A DNA stretch of 64,000 bases from Acanthosepion pharaonis (lineage: Eukaryota; Mollusca; Cephalopoda; Sepiida; Sepiidae): positions 861,001 through 925,000 of the forward strand of contig CAHIKZ030000835.1 of the NCBI GenBank assembly GCA_903632075.3, read 5' to 3'. Each line of letters begins with the position of its first letter. Positions within the stretch are counted from its first letter, which is position 1. Positions 30,944 through 41,374 of the stretch are shown here, one piece after another. The notes beneath the pieces are model-generated. The model made no database searches, had not been told where the DNA came from, and saw only the letters and a program-made list of their open reading frames with translations. Both the position numbers and the translations under genes were made by a program.

Positions 30944-30949
30944 TGTATC

Positions 30950-31210
30950 AGTGCGATTACACAAGTCAGAAATTTAACTTTCAGATGTACGCAAAAATTG
31001 GTATTAAACAATACCCTGATGATGACATTCTGCTGTTTCGAAAGTACTTGGAATATACGAAATATGTATGAACACGGTGATTTTCTCGCATCCTTCAATA
31101 ACGACACCCAAAAGCTTATCCGTGAATATGAAAGGATCCAGTTGAAAAACAGAACATATCTAAATTATTCAACGAAACATATCGCAATGAAAATATGCTG
31201 CCAAAATATA

Positions 31211-31258
<48 letters not shown>
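30950..31258 (+). repeat. PLE 5'-end fragment with hammerhead-like motif (family D)
   Basis: CCCTGATGATGACATTCTGC then TGTTTCGAAAGTACTTGG (31014-31051) gives CTGATGA, a stem II GACA...TGTT, GAAA, a stem III AG-TA-CT and triplet CTT. About 60 bp later the frame reads DTQKLIREYERIQLKN, which matches the start of PLE polyproteins and the inverted arms at 4.3-4.6 kb. It ends in (TA)n at 31214-31257. The arrangement fits a PLE leader with ribozyme followed by the ORF start, truncated. Confidence 0.55.
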
Positions 31259-31262
<4 letters not shown>

Positions 31263-31354
31263 AATGAAAAAGATAAGTTTAAGCGTCCATTGCTTATAAT
31301 TTATTTCTCCAGGCGATTTCTTTTTCACGGGCTCATCAGACCACACTTCCAAGT

Positions 31355-31355
31355 G

Positions 31356-31404
<49 letters not shown>

Positions 31405-31552
31405 CATGATTATGCTCTCGATAATTTCGATTGGGCACTGTTGAGGCAGAGGGTAATTCTAAACACCAGCCGTCTCCCCTAACGCAATGCCCTTTATTAA
31501 ATAAATCGAGCACTGATGATACAGTGAAACAGGCTTGTATGTGGATGACATT

Positions 31553-31600
<48 letters not shown>

Positions 31601-31602
31601 TT
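31355..31602. repeat. Two (TA)n microsatellites
   Basis: TA tracts at about 31358-31402 and 31559-31600, separated by an unrecognised 155-bp segment (ATGACATGATTATGCTCTCG...). Reading frames of Tyr/Ile through them are artefacts. Confidence 0.9.
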
Positions 31603-31646
31603 TTTTTACAAGGATCAAATTACTGTTCACCTTACTCCTTTCTATT

Positions 31647-31800
31647 AATGAGGCGGTGTAATGGTTAGCAAACTAGAACAATTACGAGTGAGTTCGATCC
31701 TCACTGGATGCCTCCTACTTTCAGCCTTGTGCCACATCTAAGCTATGCTTGGAAAATCACTATTAACGAATCTGGCAGCTTTGGTCTACTTTTTCTCCCT
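31647..31800 (+). repeat. tRNA-derived SINE (GGCGGTGTAATGG family)
   Basis: A-box GGTGTAATGGTTAGCAAAC, B-box GAGTTCGATCCTCACTGG, then CTTTCAGCCTTGTGCCACAT and AGCTATGCTTGGAAAATCAC. Two copies in the other orientation at 53.26-53.52 kb share head and tail. Confidence 0.8.
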
Positions 31801-32259
31801 TACACACGCCCACGTTCTCGTCGTTTCTGTCATTCTGTCAGTCTCTTTGCCTTTAGCCATAATACGTCATTTCCTCGAATCTAATTCTCTGCCTTTAATT
31901 CCTGGTTGATTGGCCTTTTTACAATAAACGTCCTTTGAGTAAAACATCTTACCCAAGTCCGATAATCCCTTGTTTATTGCTGTTAAGTTCAATTAATCAC
32001 GCTTTTCATCGAAATTACCGTCGAATGGCAATTAATTACGCATACTTGATCATAATCACCGAACAACGAGGCAAGGACACTTCATTTGGTGGACATTGAC
32101 TAAACTTTACATAGTCAGGCACAGGGACAATATGAATGGGCACACAGGTGTAAACTCGCTGTAGTAATGTTAATAAGAAAAGAATAGAAAATATTTGATC
32201 AAATGTTGGTCGGATTAAAAGAGCGTAAGACCAAAAGGATTTGTCAGATGACGAATGGA
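31801..32259. other. No gene seen
   Basis: No recognised repeat or domain. Minus-strand frames here run into the (TTTGG)n tract and are not supported. Confidence 0.4.
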
Positions 32260-32700
32260 TTGATTGGTTTGGTTTGGTTTGGTTTGGTTTGGGTTTGGTT
32301 TGATTTGGTTTGGTTTGGTTTGGTCTGGTTTGGGTTTGGGTTTTTTTTTCTGACGGCAATCCAACCTTACTGGGTTATTTAATATCGACAAGATTTTTAT
32401 TGCTGGTAATATTTTTTTCAAAAATGTACTGCTCGCAATAATTTTTCAGAAAAAAAATGTATAGCTGGTATTAAAATCTATTTTGACACTGCGTTTGACC
32501 CCTTTTGGTGGGAATTAAGTATTTGCCCATAGCTGGGACCCTGACAGGTGCTACTACCTCGGGTCAGTGTGGACCTGGGAACATAGGCAATTACGAGATG
32601 TTTCCATGCTCCTGAAAACCTCCCGATCAAAGACCTTGCTGCTGGATGTAGTTTATCGTCCTACCCAGGAGGCGGACATTGTTTATCGTCTTATCCAAGA
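32260..32700 (+). repeat. GCTGGTAATA repeat family, copy 1, with (TTTGG)n
   Basis: (TTTGG)n at 32267-32340, then TTACTGGGTTATTTAATATC, ATTGCTGGTAATATTTTTTT, and a unique end GCCCATAGCTGGGACCCTGA, CAGTGTGGACCTGGGAACAT, GCTGCTGGATGTAGTTTATC. The same order occurs at 34,660-35,270 and reversed at 40,440-40,950. Confidence 0.8.
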
Positions 32701-32712
32701 CGGTCTAATGGA

Positions 32713-33260
32713 TTGATAAAAACACTAACAAATATTTTTGAATATTGCTGCGACATGTTGTCTGCTGCTCCTATTTATTTAGATATTCTTCATAAAATCC
32801 AAAGAAGAATCTGCAAAGTTATTGGTCTTGACCTGGCATCTCGACATCTCGGCTTGAGTTACTTTCCCACAGTCGTAACGTTGCTTCGCTATGTGTCTTC
32901 TATAAAAAAAAACTTTCATGGCAATTGCTCTGATGGACTTTCTTTTCCGGGAGCTAGATTCAGCGCAGTAGTAGATTAGTAACTAGGTTTCATCATTTTA
33001 AAGTTAAACTGTCTAGATGTAACCGTAAGTTCTATGCTAATAGTTTCTTCTCTCGCACTTCTCGCTTGTGGAAATCTCTTCCAACCTCTTGCTTTCCCAT
33101 CAACTTTGACCCTCAAAAATTTACATGTCAATCGTTATCTTCTGTCTCCTTAATTCCTGTTCTTTTATTGTTCCCTCTCTTTAATAATGTCATTTTTCTC
33201 ATATTCTCTGACACTCAGTAACTTAGTGGCTTTATTGCCTTGCTTGGGGTGAATTGATTA
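32713..33260 (+). pseudogene. LINE RT C-terminal fragment and 3' UTR (Jockey/BS-like)
   Basis: An 88-codon stretch reads EYCCDMLSAAPIYLDILHKI, QRRICKVIGLDLASRHLGL, then NFHGNCSDGLSF. It continues with frame breaks into a 3' UTR containing TCTGACACTCAGTAAC and TTTATTGCCTTGCTTGGGGT. This 3' end is shared by the copies at 46.1, 47.4, 48.1, 49.7 and 63.3 kb. Confidence 0.75.
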
Positions 33261-33539
33261 ACTCTGCTGCCATTCTTTACTGGACCAAGAAGTGAGTATT
33301 TCTGTCATATATGGGCCGGTTCTTTTCAGTTTTTAATTGTACTGTCTTGACAGTGAAAGCACTTCCACGGCCTCGTTGGAGATGAATTATTCTTCACCCT
33401 GCAACCCTTATCCCAAATACGAAATTTTGCTGAGCTATTACTATACGATCGTGATTACTATGGTAGATTCACACACGAGTCACTTTCTTTAGTTTTACTG
33501 GCTTAAGACTTCATAGCTACGAAGAACCATGCTGTTTTC

Positions 33540-33800
33540 ACGGTGGCAGACCATCCTCGTTCCCTAGCTGGGCCGGTGAAGAGGTGGATTCATACCTTTC
33601 CTTAGGGTATTTGATCGTAAGTGAATATAAGTAACCTGACTGGCATTGGAACCCGTCTTTCCGAGCCATTATCTATTACATCGCCCGCACATCGAAGATT
33701 ACAGCACCTGGTCTTCCCAAGCGGTCACCCATCTAGATACGAGCCATCCTCGACGTCGTGATCGTACAGGAACCGCTGTCCCAGAACGATGTGCCCGTAA
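33540..33800 (-). repeat. 5S rRNA-like / tRNA-like chimeric SINE, copy 1
   Basis: Minus strand: a decayed 5S-like part with GATGGGTGACCGCTTGGGAA near 33735, then tRNA-like GCGATGTAATAGATAATGGC and CGGGTTCCAATGCCAGTC, then the tail AGGTATGAATCCACCTCTTC. The + strand CAAGCGGTCACCCATCTAGA is the reverse complement of the 5S box C region. Same composition as 35.65-35.91 kb and the array at 39.76 kb. Confidence 0.75.
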
Positions 33801-34564
33801 GCCCTTTGTTTTTTTAGGAAGGTCTGTTTGGTCAAACTCAGCCCTTTTCAGTACCGTCTTGCACATAAAATTAACATTAGACCTGTTTAAACATTATACA
33901 AGAAATACTGAATGTTTAAACATTATACAGAAATATGTTTACCGTGTATATCAATATGAAAATGGTCTTTGGTGTGTCTACATGTCCTGTTGCAAACAAC
34001 ACTTTTATAAACGCCATTACAACTCCCACCCACCATACATAGGCAAGCACATACCCACAACTACCCGATTTTCCACCATGTCAAGGCAGCCATTAATTCC
34101 ATTAAATAAGGTGGCAACGGTGGCTAGCGAAACCCGATCCGTACAATATTTTCTCCGCCTACCCTGTCCTACTACCTCTCTTCGTTTGCGTCTACCCTTT
34201 TCCCCACCCGCCGCTGGCCTGCCAGTCTGGGCTGTGCTAGACTCGCATGTGTTCATTAAATAACTTGCCATTAATTACAAGCCACGTAACGCGTTCCTGA
34301 TTTTCTACTTCTCATTACATTGGATTTAGGTAAATCTTTCCCAGCCGTTGAGAAACATTTTCCGTTCTCATTTTCCTGCTTTCCTACCGCCATTTTGGTG
34401 ACAAAGTGTCAGCCATTGTTTTGAGCACGATTTACTTACTTACTTACCAATTTACTTACATGCCATTTCCCAATTGGTATTTATTACTCAACTTACCCTC
34501 CTTCTGCCACCGACGTACTGTCAAAAACACGGGACCTACATATATAATAACCTACCTATATAAG
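33801..34564. other. No gene supported
   Basis: A 205-codon + frame (33646-34263) begins inside the chimeric SINE and runs through this region, but no part shows family similarity. A tiny direct duplication GTTTAAACATTATACA occurs at 33886 and 33914. CCTACTTACTT-type runs occur near 34430. Confidence 0.4.
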
Positions 34565-35270
34565 GGAACGCCTCGTGGTGTTGTGATTGCTGGGTGGGTT
34601 TCGCTTGACCATTACTACTTTAGTTCGATCCTCATTGGGTACACAGCGCTTGTAGCTAAGAAGATCCTGGTTTGGTTTGGGTTGGTTTACGGCATATTAG
34701 CCTCAATAGATTATTTAATGCCGACAAGATTCCTTTTTTTTTTTTTAAATGGTAATTTTGTTTAAATGAATTGCTTGTAATATTTTTCTTTTTCAAAAAT
34801 GTATAGTTGGTAATATTTTTTTTAAATGTATTGCTGGTAATATTTTTTTTTAATGTATTGCTGGTAATATTTTTCTTTTTCAAAATGTATAGCTGGTAAT
34901 ATCTATTTAAATGTATTGCTGGTAATATTTTTTTTCAAAAATGTATTGCTGGTAATGTTTTCCTTTTAAAAAATGTATTGCTGATAATAATGTATTGCCG
35001 GTATTTTTTTAAATGTATTGCTGGTAACAAGTTTTTAAAAGTGTATTGCTGGTATTAAAACTAATTCTTACACTTTAATGATATTTTGACCCCAGTTTGA
35101 GGGTTAACTATTTGTTCATAGCTGGGACCCTTGCAGGTGCTACCACCCTGGGTCAGGGTGAACCTGGGAACACCAGTAATTAAGAGGTGATTCCACGCCC
35201 CTCAAAACCTCCTGATCAGAGTTCTTGCTGCAGGATGTAGTTTATCGTCATACCCAGGACGCCTCATTTG
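34565..35270 (+). repeat. GCTGGTAATA repeat family, copy 2 (expanded), with SINE head
   Basis: A tRNA-like piece (AGTTCGATCCTCATTGGGTA near 34622) leads into TTTGG-like sequence. Then about ten degenerate units of ATGTATTGCTGGTAATATTT alternating with TTTTTCAAAAATGTATAG (34740-35060), and the family end CATAGCTGGGACCCTTGCAG, GGTCAGGGTGAACCTGGGAA, TGCAGGATGTAGTTTATCGT. This copy has far more internal units than the one at 32.3 kb. Confidence 0.8.
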
Positions 35271-36070
35271 GCGGGTGGGTCTTACCCCTTTGCGGAGATA
35301 CAGTAGGTGTATTCTGAAGCTCCAGTCGACAGTGTGGGAGAAGATTCTGTTCCATCCAGGAGACACTCACTTGATCATTAACAGAGATTGATCCTCATTG
35401 GGTACCCAGGGCTTGTAGCCCAGGTGTAAATTCAGGATCTAGCCAGGTGAATCTCACTTGACCACTACTGCTTCAGTTTGATCCTCACTGGGTATCCAGT
35501 GCGTGTGGTCAAAAGATTCTGTTCTATCTAGAAGAGATTCGCTTGACCATGACTAGATTTATTGATTAATTCATTTTCTATGGTTTAACAACCCCTTTCA
35601 GAAAATATATTTAGATTGTAAGAATGCTTTTTTGGAGATAATAATAGATTTAGTGATACAAGTCTTACTAATTAATCCATAGCTGGGGGAGAAGATTTAT
35701 ACATGTCTCAAGGGTAAATGAATATAAAGAACCCAACTGGAATTGGAACTCGACTATCCGAGTAAAAATTCCGAATCATTATCCGTTACACCACCCTCAC
35801 ATCCAAGCTTATAGCACCTGATTTTTCTAAGCAGTCACTCGTCTAAGTACTGACTTGGCACGACGTTGCTTAACTTCGGTGATCGTACTGGGACCGATGC
35901 TTAAACGTGATGTGGCCGTAGGCAACAATTACTAGAGTTCGATTCTCATTGGGAATCAATCACTCACGGTAAAGGAGCAGATATAGGTTCTAGCCAGATC
36001 AATCGCCCTTGATCATTAATTATAGTTCGACCCTCATTGGGTACCCAAATATTTTGGCCTAGTATCAGAT
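35271..36070 (+). repeat. Degenerate tandem of SINE B-box segments
   Basis: The phrase TTGATCCTCAYTGGGTAYCCAG recurs at about 35390, 35470, 35940 (diverged) and 36020, mostly preceded by CACTTGACCAyTACT and followed by CTTGTAGCC or similar. It looks like a partial SINE duplicated in tandem and then interrupted by the chimeric SINE at 35650-35910. Confidence 0.6.
35650..35910 (-). repeat. 5S rRNA-like / tRNA-like chimeric SINE, copy 2
   Basis: Minus strand: GAAGTTAAGCAACGTCGTGC, AGTACTTAGACGAGTGACTG (5S region with A box, intermediate element and box C), TAAGCTTGGATGTGAGGG, then A-box TGGTGTAACGG and a B-box-like GAGTTCCAATTCC, then the tail CTTGAGACATGTATAAATC. Head, middle and tail are all present, so this is the most complete copy of the chimera. 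Confidence 0.8.
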
Positions 36071-36239
36071 TCAAGTTAAATAATTCCTTATAAGAAGACT
36101 ATTTACATACAAAGCAGAAGTTAGTGTACAGTTGTGGGGGAGCTTGATTCTTACAAAGTGCCTTACATGTGTGACCTTTCGTAATTACATATGTGGGAAA
36201 TTTGAGCTGGTCTTACTTGAAATTACTCGTGTCGTCAGT

Positions 36240-37340
36240 GTTTAAAACTCATCACCTTGTGGTCATGAGCATCAGGGTTATCATATGAGGGTCGATAGAA
36301 GTTCAGTTTTCATCTAATGGGCGTTAGGACCTCAGTTATCACGCGATGGTCTCTAGGAGCTCAGATATCATCTAATGAGCGTTAGGACCTCAGTTATCAC
36401 GCGATGGTCTCTAGGAGCTCAGATATCATCTAATGAGCGTTAGGACCTCAGTTATCACGCGATGGTCTCTAGGAGCTCAGATATCATCTAATGAGCGTTA
36501 GGACCTCAGTTATCACGCGATGGTCTCTAGGAGCTCAGATATCATCTAATGAGCGTTAGGAGCTCAGTTTTCATTTGATGGGCGTTAGGAGCTTAGTTTA
36601 CATTTGATAGGTGTTAGGAGCTCAGTTTTTATCTGATAGTCGTCAGGGGGTCGGTTTTCATCCGATAGGCGTTTAGGAGCTTTTTCATCAATTTTCATCT
36701 GATGGGCCTTAGCAGTCAGTTATCCGCTGATGGGCGTTAGGAGCCCAGTTTTGATCTAATGGGCGTTAGGAACTCAGTTTTCATCTGATGGGCGTCAGGA
36801 GCTCAGTTATCATCAGATGGGCGTGAGAAGCTCAGTATTCATCTGAGGGGTGTTAGGAGCTGAGTTTTAATCTGATGGGCCTTAGCAGTCAGTTTTCCGC
36901 TTATGGGCGTCAGGAGCTCAGTTTTGATCTAATGGGCGTTAGGAACTCAATCTTCACCTGATGGGCGTCAGGAGCTCAGTTTTGATCTAATGGGCGTTAG
37001 GAACTCAATCTTCATCTGATGGGCGTCAGGAGCTGAGTTTTAATCTGATGGGCCTTAGCAGTCAGTTTTCTGCTTATGGGCGCCAGGAGCTCAGTTTTGA
37101 TCTAATGGGCGTTAGGAACTCAATCTTCACCTGATGGGCGTCAGGAGCTCAGTTTTGATCTAATGGGCGTTAGGAACTCAGTTATCATCTGATGGCCGTT
37201 AGGTGCTCAGTTTTTATCTGATAGGCGTTTGGAGTCAGTCATCCGCTGATGGGCATTAGGTGCTTAGTGATGGCCGTTAGGAGCTCCGTTTTCATCTGAT
37301 GGACGTTAGGAGCTTAGTTTTAATCTGATGGGCGCTGGAA
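36240..37340. repeat. 29-bp minisatellite, ~1.1 kb, with higher-order units
   Basis: The basic unit is about 29 bp, TCAGTTTTCATCTGATGGGC plus GTTAGGAGC, with roughly 37 copies. On the left a 58-bp dimer (TCAGTTATCACGCGATGGTC...ATATCATCTAATGAGCGTT) is repeated about four times almost exactly. In the middle a ~173-bp (6-unit) block marked by GGGCCTTAGCAGTCAG repeats (36861 and 37034). Reading frames have stops; no protein is implied. Confidence 0.9.
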
Positions 37341-37890
37341 GAAACGATTACGATTACACTCACTGTGTAATATCTGTCCTACTATAGAGCAATGCATGTT
37401 CGACAATTTTCTCGTAGATGAAGTGGAGACTTGAGGCAATAGAGTTCTGGTTCTACAGAAAGATACCATGGAGAGAACGTGTAAGTAACAAAGAAATTGC
37501 TGCGCACGATAAGGGCACCTGTGTTTAGAATTAGAAAAAGATAGTTTAAATTTCTGGTATATGTAGTGAGAAATTACGGCTTAGAGAAATTAACACTCAC
37601 AAGATATATTGAAGGCAATAGGTAAACAGTGTGTAATCCTGGACCATTTCCGTATCGATGAGGAGGAAATTTGAAGCGACGAAGATGTTGTTCTACAGAA
37701 GGATTATGAGAATACCATGGACGGAACCTTTGAGCAACTCGGAAGTTTTACGGAAAATTGGAACGAAAAAGAACATGTATTATAAGAATCCGAAAGCGAC
37801 AGCTTAAATTTCTGGGCTATATAATGAGGAAAGAGGGCTTGGAAAATTAAACACTCGCAGGACAAGAGCAGAAGGAATGTACGATTAAAC
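37341..37890 (+). pseudogene. Duplicated LINE C-terminal fragment
   Basis: Two tandem copies of one segment: near 37425 (AGGCAATAGAGTTCTGGTTC, reading EAIEFWFYRKI and PWRERVSNKEI) and near 37670 (TGAAGCGACGAAGATGTTGT, reading with RRIMRIPWTEPLSNSEV-like sequence). Family pattern: EAxEMWFYRRMLRIxWTxxxxNEEVL. Both are followed by TTAGAGAAATTAACACTC or a variant (family ENLxLT). Stops throughout. The same LINE family is at 38.75 and 45 kb. Confidence 0.65.
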
Positions 37891-38039
37891 TACTTAACAA
37901 GTTTTTGTAAATGAATATCAGACCGAGGAATGGGAGAGATAATAAGATGACAAACTGCTTTGAACTACAAAAGACAGGAGACTGTAGAAAGCTATAATCG
38001 CTCATGTCCTGAACGGTCACCGCGTATAAAAAAAGGGGA

Positions 38040-38100
38040 ATGGTGACGATAAACAATCGTCGTAAATGCTGTGAAAATGTCTATATCTATAATTCTCAAG

Positions 38101-38159
<59 letters not shown>

Positions 38160-38345
38160 TGATCGGATGTTGTATATGCGTTTCCTCAGTTTTCATCCGA
38201 TTTCGATGAAATTTTTTTTGGTTTGATAGATAATTCTTCAGTGCCGGTTTCCAAATTGTCTGTAAAAAGTTACAACCTTGACGGTGAAAAATCGAAAAAA
38301 CTAATCTTTTTACACTTTGCGCAAAAATCAAAGGCAAAATTTAAT
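38040..38345. repeat. (TG)n tract in a possible Helitron-like repeat
   Basis: TCTATATCTATAATTCTC precedes (TG)n at 38101-38157, then GATCGGATGTTGTATATGCG and CATCCGATTTCGATGAAATT. The arrangement recalls the Helitrons at 41 and 52 kb ((TG)n then GATCGGATTTCCTAC...CCGATTTCAACAAAACTTC), but no CTRR 3' end was found. Confidence 0.4.
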
Positions 38346-38752
38346 GTCTGTAAAAATCAGCGTACAATCAATTCAGAGAGTTAAAATCTAACGCAAAAAG
38401 ATTATTAGAATTATTAAAAAAAATTATATTATAAATAAAAATTATCGTATATTATTATTATGACGGTCCATGGAAGAGATTCCTTCCTTGCAAGATTGAA
38501 AACGCAAAAACGGCCCCTTTTCAGTATCCCCTCCCCCCATTCAAATTGTTAACCCTCCATTTGGGGATGTGCTTCAGTTGCACCCAAATCTTGTTACTAA
38601 CAATGATTTTCGGTTGGCCTGACTTTAAACATAAACTGCTCCAACAGAACAACTAAAATTCCTAGTAATGAAACACTCGGTCGAAGACGGGTTATACTGC
38701 CTGTCGGTTTTAAATCTCAATAATTAAAGTAAAAATAAATAAATAAATAAAC
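38346..38752. other. No gene seen
   Basis: AT-rich with ATTATTATT near 38451 and a C-run near 38530. Nothing recognised. Confidence 0.4.
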
Positions 38753-39025
38753 ATGGAACCAGCTAGGAATATTTACATTAGACATGAGGCAACAGTGTTG
38801 TGGTTCCACAGACGGATGATAAGAATGCTATACAGACCAAATGTATATAACGAGGAAGTTACTGGGAAGGAAAAGAACACTTGTAATTCGGGTGAGAAAA
38901 AGAAGTTGTATTTTCATGGATACGTAATAAAGAATGAGGTCTTAGAGAATTTGATACTCACAGGGACTTTAGTAAGAAGACAAACATTACTAAGAGCTAA
39001 AAAGGAATGTTGTGGAGAAACATAA
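38753..39025 (+). pseudogene. LINE C-terminal fragment (WFHRRM...NEEV)
   Basis: A 90-codon open stretch reads HEATVLWFHRRMIRMLYRPN, VYNEEVTGKEKN, KKLYFHGYVIKNEVLENLIL, close to the family E-A-x-x-WFYRRM...NEEVL...KxLxFxGHVxRxxxLENLxLTG. Preceding AATAAATAAATAAA is a short simple repeat. Isolated fragment: no RT core. Confidence 0.7.
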
Positions 39026-39239
39026 ATGCCCTTAATTTTTTATTACTGTTAATTCACCCAATACTAGGCCTGAGAGTCACTCAAAGTAGAGGTTTAATAA
39101 GTGAGATTGCTGTAAGGAAATGAAAAGGAAGAAGTAAGAAATGCACGTTATGAGGATATGTAGGATATATATCGGTTGACCCTTGACTTGATTGTAGTTA
39201 GCATCAGAAAATATTGTTATATTGATTAATGTTGATATA

Positions 39240-39758
39240 CACAGTGGGGGGGGGAAACAAATATTCGTACACATACAAATTTTTAATTTATTGCATTTCC
39301 AACTAATGAATAAACATACTTTTCTTGTGATTAACTGTGCACAGATGCATAATAACTAATTATGCAAAGAAAACAGAAAAAATTGATTTAATAGAAATAA
39401 ATCTCATTTATCAATTTTAATGGGTGAAAAATGTATTCGTACAATGCAAATTTCAGATTTAAAACTTGTAAATTGCTTTAATTCTCTAGATTATTCAAGT
39501 GGAATATTCTAAAACGTTCCAATAATGTTATCAATAGTTATTTTTTAATCTAAAAAATACAAACAGAACATTCTGTAATTAATATTCGTGCAAGAAGGTA
39601 ATCATCATGGCAAGAGGTAAAGAATAGAGAAATTCGCAAAAAGAACTGATTGTTAAGCTCTGGAAAGAAGGTAAAAGTTACAGGAAAATCTCAGACAATC
39701 TGAATATTCCATTTACTACCACGAATTCATTCGTTGTAAGGTATAAAAAAACTTAAAA
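39240..39758 (+). pseudogene. Tc1-like transposon 5' part, cut by the 5S-like array
   Basis: After a TA, CACAGTGGGGGGGGGAAAC with ATTCGTAC marks a Tc1-type terminal repeat; TGTATTCGTACAATGCAAA near 39431 repeats part of it. ATG at 39607 starts MARGKE, then an in-frame TAG, then LIVKLWKEGKSYRKISDNLN and IPFTTTNSFVVRYK: the N-terminal helix-turn-helix of Tc1 transposases. The frame ends where the 118-bp array begins; the DDE domain and right terminal repeat are absent. Confidence 0.75.
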
Positions 39759-40235
39759 GTTAAGCAACGTCTAGCTTGGTCAGAACCTAGATGGGTGACC
39801 GCTTGAGAATACCAGATGATGTAAGCTTGGATGAGTGGGTGCTGTAATGGATAACAGCTCAGAATGAGAAATCCCAGTTAAGCAACGTCTAGCTTGGTCA
39901 GAACCTAGATGGGTGACCGCTTGAGAATACCAGGTGATGTAAGCTTGGATGAGTGGGTGCTGTAATGGATAACAGCTCAGAATGAGAAATCCCAGTTAAG
40001 CAACGTCTAGCTTGGTCAGAACCTAGATGGGTGACCCCTTGAGAATACCAGGCGATGTAAGCTTGGATGAGTGGGTCCTGTAATGGATAACAGCTCAGAA
40101 TGAGAAATCCCAGTTAAGCAACGTCTAGCTTGGTTAGTACCTAGATGGGTGACCGCTTGAGAAAATCTGGTGTTCTAAGCTTGGATGTGCGGTTGGTGTA
40201 ATGGATAATAGCTCAGAATTGATAATCGGAGAGTC
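39759..40235 (+). repeat. 118-bp tandem array of 5S rRNA-like + tRNA-like units
   Basis: Units start with GTTAAGCAACGTC at 39759, 39877, 39995 and 40113, spacing exactly 118 bp. Each has about 70 bp of 5S-like sequence: GTTAAGCAACGTCTAGCTTG, GATGGGTGACCGCTTGAGAA, TACCAGGTGATGTAAGCTTG (A box, intermediate element, box C of the 5S internal promoter), then a truncated tRNA-like part GTAATGGATAACAGCTCAGA. The units are nearly identical; the fourth diverges and runs into a full SINE tail. The 5' ~45 bases of 5S are missing, so these are not 5S genes. Confidence 0.9.
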
Positions 40236-40320
40236 GACTTCCAGTTTGTTGAGTTAGTTGCTTACTTTTGGGAAAGGTATGAGTCCACCTCTTCTCCCCC
40301 AAGCTGTGAGTTAAGATTTT
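40236..40320 (+). repeat. SINE tail of the 5S-like array
   Basis: TTGGGAAAGGTATGAGTCCA and CTCTTCTCCCCCAAGCTGTG form the same tail as at 27.6, 33.6 and 35.7 kb. It shows the array arose within a SINE, with only the last unit keeping its 3' end. Confidence 0.7.
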
Positions 40321-40439
40321 TGTAAGTAAATCATTATTATCACCCCCCCCCCAAAAAAAGTATCTCACAATATAAAAATATTTTCCAACTTTAAATAACC
40401 TTTGAAGTTTTGGTAATCCATAGAAAACGAATCAATTAA

Positions 40440-40950
40440 AAAAACTAATGAAGAATTGTTACAGCTTGATTGCCGTCCTGGGTAAGACGATAAACTACAT
40501 CCAGCAGCAAAGCCTCTGATCAGGAGGTTATGAGGAACGTGGAACTACCTCTTAACTGCTGGTGTTCCCAGGTCCCCCCTGACCCGGGGTGGTAGCATCT
40601 GCTATGGTCCCAGCTATGGGCAAATAGTTAACGCCCAATTTGGGGTTAAAACACTACGAAAGTGTAAAAATAGGTTTTAATACGAGAAATACTTTGTAAA
40701 AATTATTACATTTTGGAAGAAAAATTAATACATTATTACCAGCAGTACATTTTTGAAAAAAAAAAAAATACCAGATATTCATTTTTGAAAAAATAAATAA
40801 ATTAACAGTTATACATTAAAAAAAAAAAATTACCAGCAATACATTTCTGAAAAAAAAATATTACCAGCAATAAAAATCTTGTCGGCATTAAATAACCCAT
40901 TGAGGTTGATATGACGTAAAGCAAACCAAACGAAACCAAACAGCTTGATT
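40440..40950 (-). repeat. GCTGGTAATA repeat family, copy 3
   Basis: Reverse orientation. GATAAACTACATCCAGCAGC, GGAACTACCTCTTAACTGC, GTCCCAGCTATGGGCAAATA, then several ATTACCAGCAATACATTT-type units, then TTGTCGGCATTAAATAACCC and AAACCAAACGAAACCAAAC. Same order as the copies at 32.3 and 34.7 kb. Confidence 0.8.
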
Positions 40951-41015
40951 GAACCGTTTTCACTTATCTACCACATGGATTAGATATTGTATATCAGGTT
41001 CGGATTTATTCCAGA

Positions 41016-41338
41016 CTAGCAGTGGAGCCCGGCGTTGCCCGGGGATGTAACAGTAAGAGATAGATCAAGTATTGACCATCATAAAGACTGAAAAATAAAA
41101 TTGACAAAGATTATTGTTTAAGGTTGATGGACATGCATGTCTTAATTAGTTTTTTTTTTTTTTTACGAATTGGTCAAACCCAAACTCAAACAAAAACATT
41201 GTTTTCAATCGTTATGAGTCTACCGATTGAATAGAATTTTATTATAAACAATTGTCTTGTAAATGGAATTTTTAAATCATTCTGAATGTAAAAATAAAGA
41301 AAAAAGCGTGCAAGACAATCCGATCCCATATATAAACG

Positions 41339-41374
<36 letters not shown>

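Noticed and set aside
33646..34263. 205-codon + strand frame
   Set aside because: Starts inside a chimeric SINE; no recognisable motif, unlikely composition, and a 84-codon frame on the other strand overlaps it equally well.
36240..37340. CRISPR-like array
   Set aside because: The 29-bp units are contiguous with no unique spacers and there are no cas genes; this is a eukaryotic minisatellite.
39759..40112. Functional 5S rRNA gene cluster
   Set aside because: The first ~45 bases of 5S are missing, units are 118 bp with a tRNA-like part between, and box regions carry changes; a SINE-derived array is the better reading.
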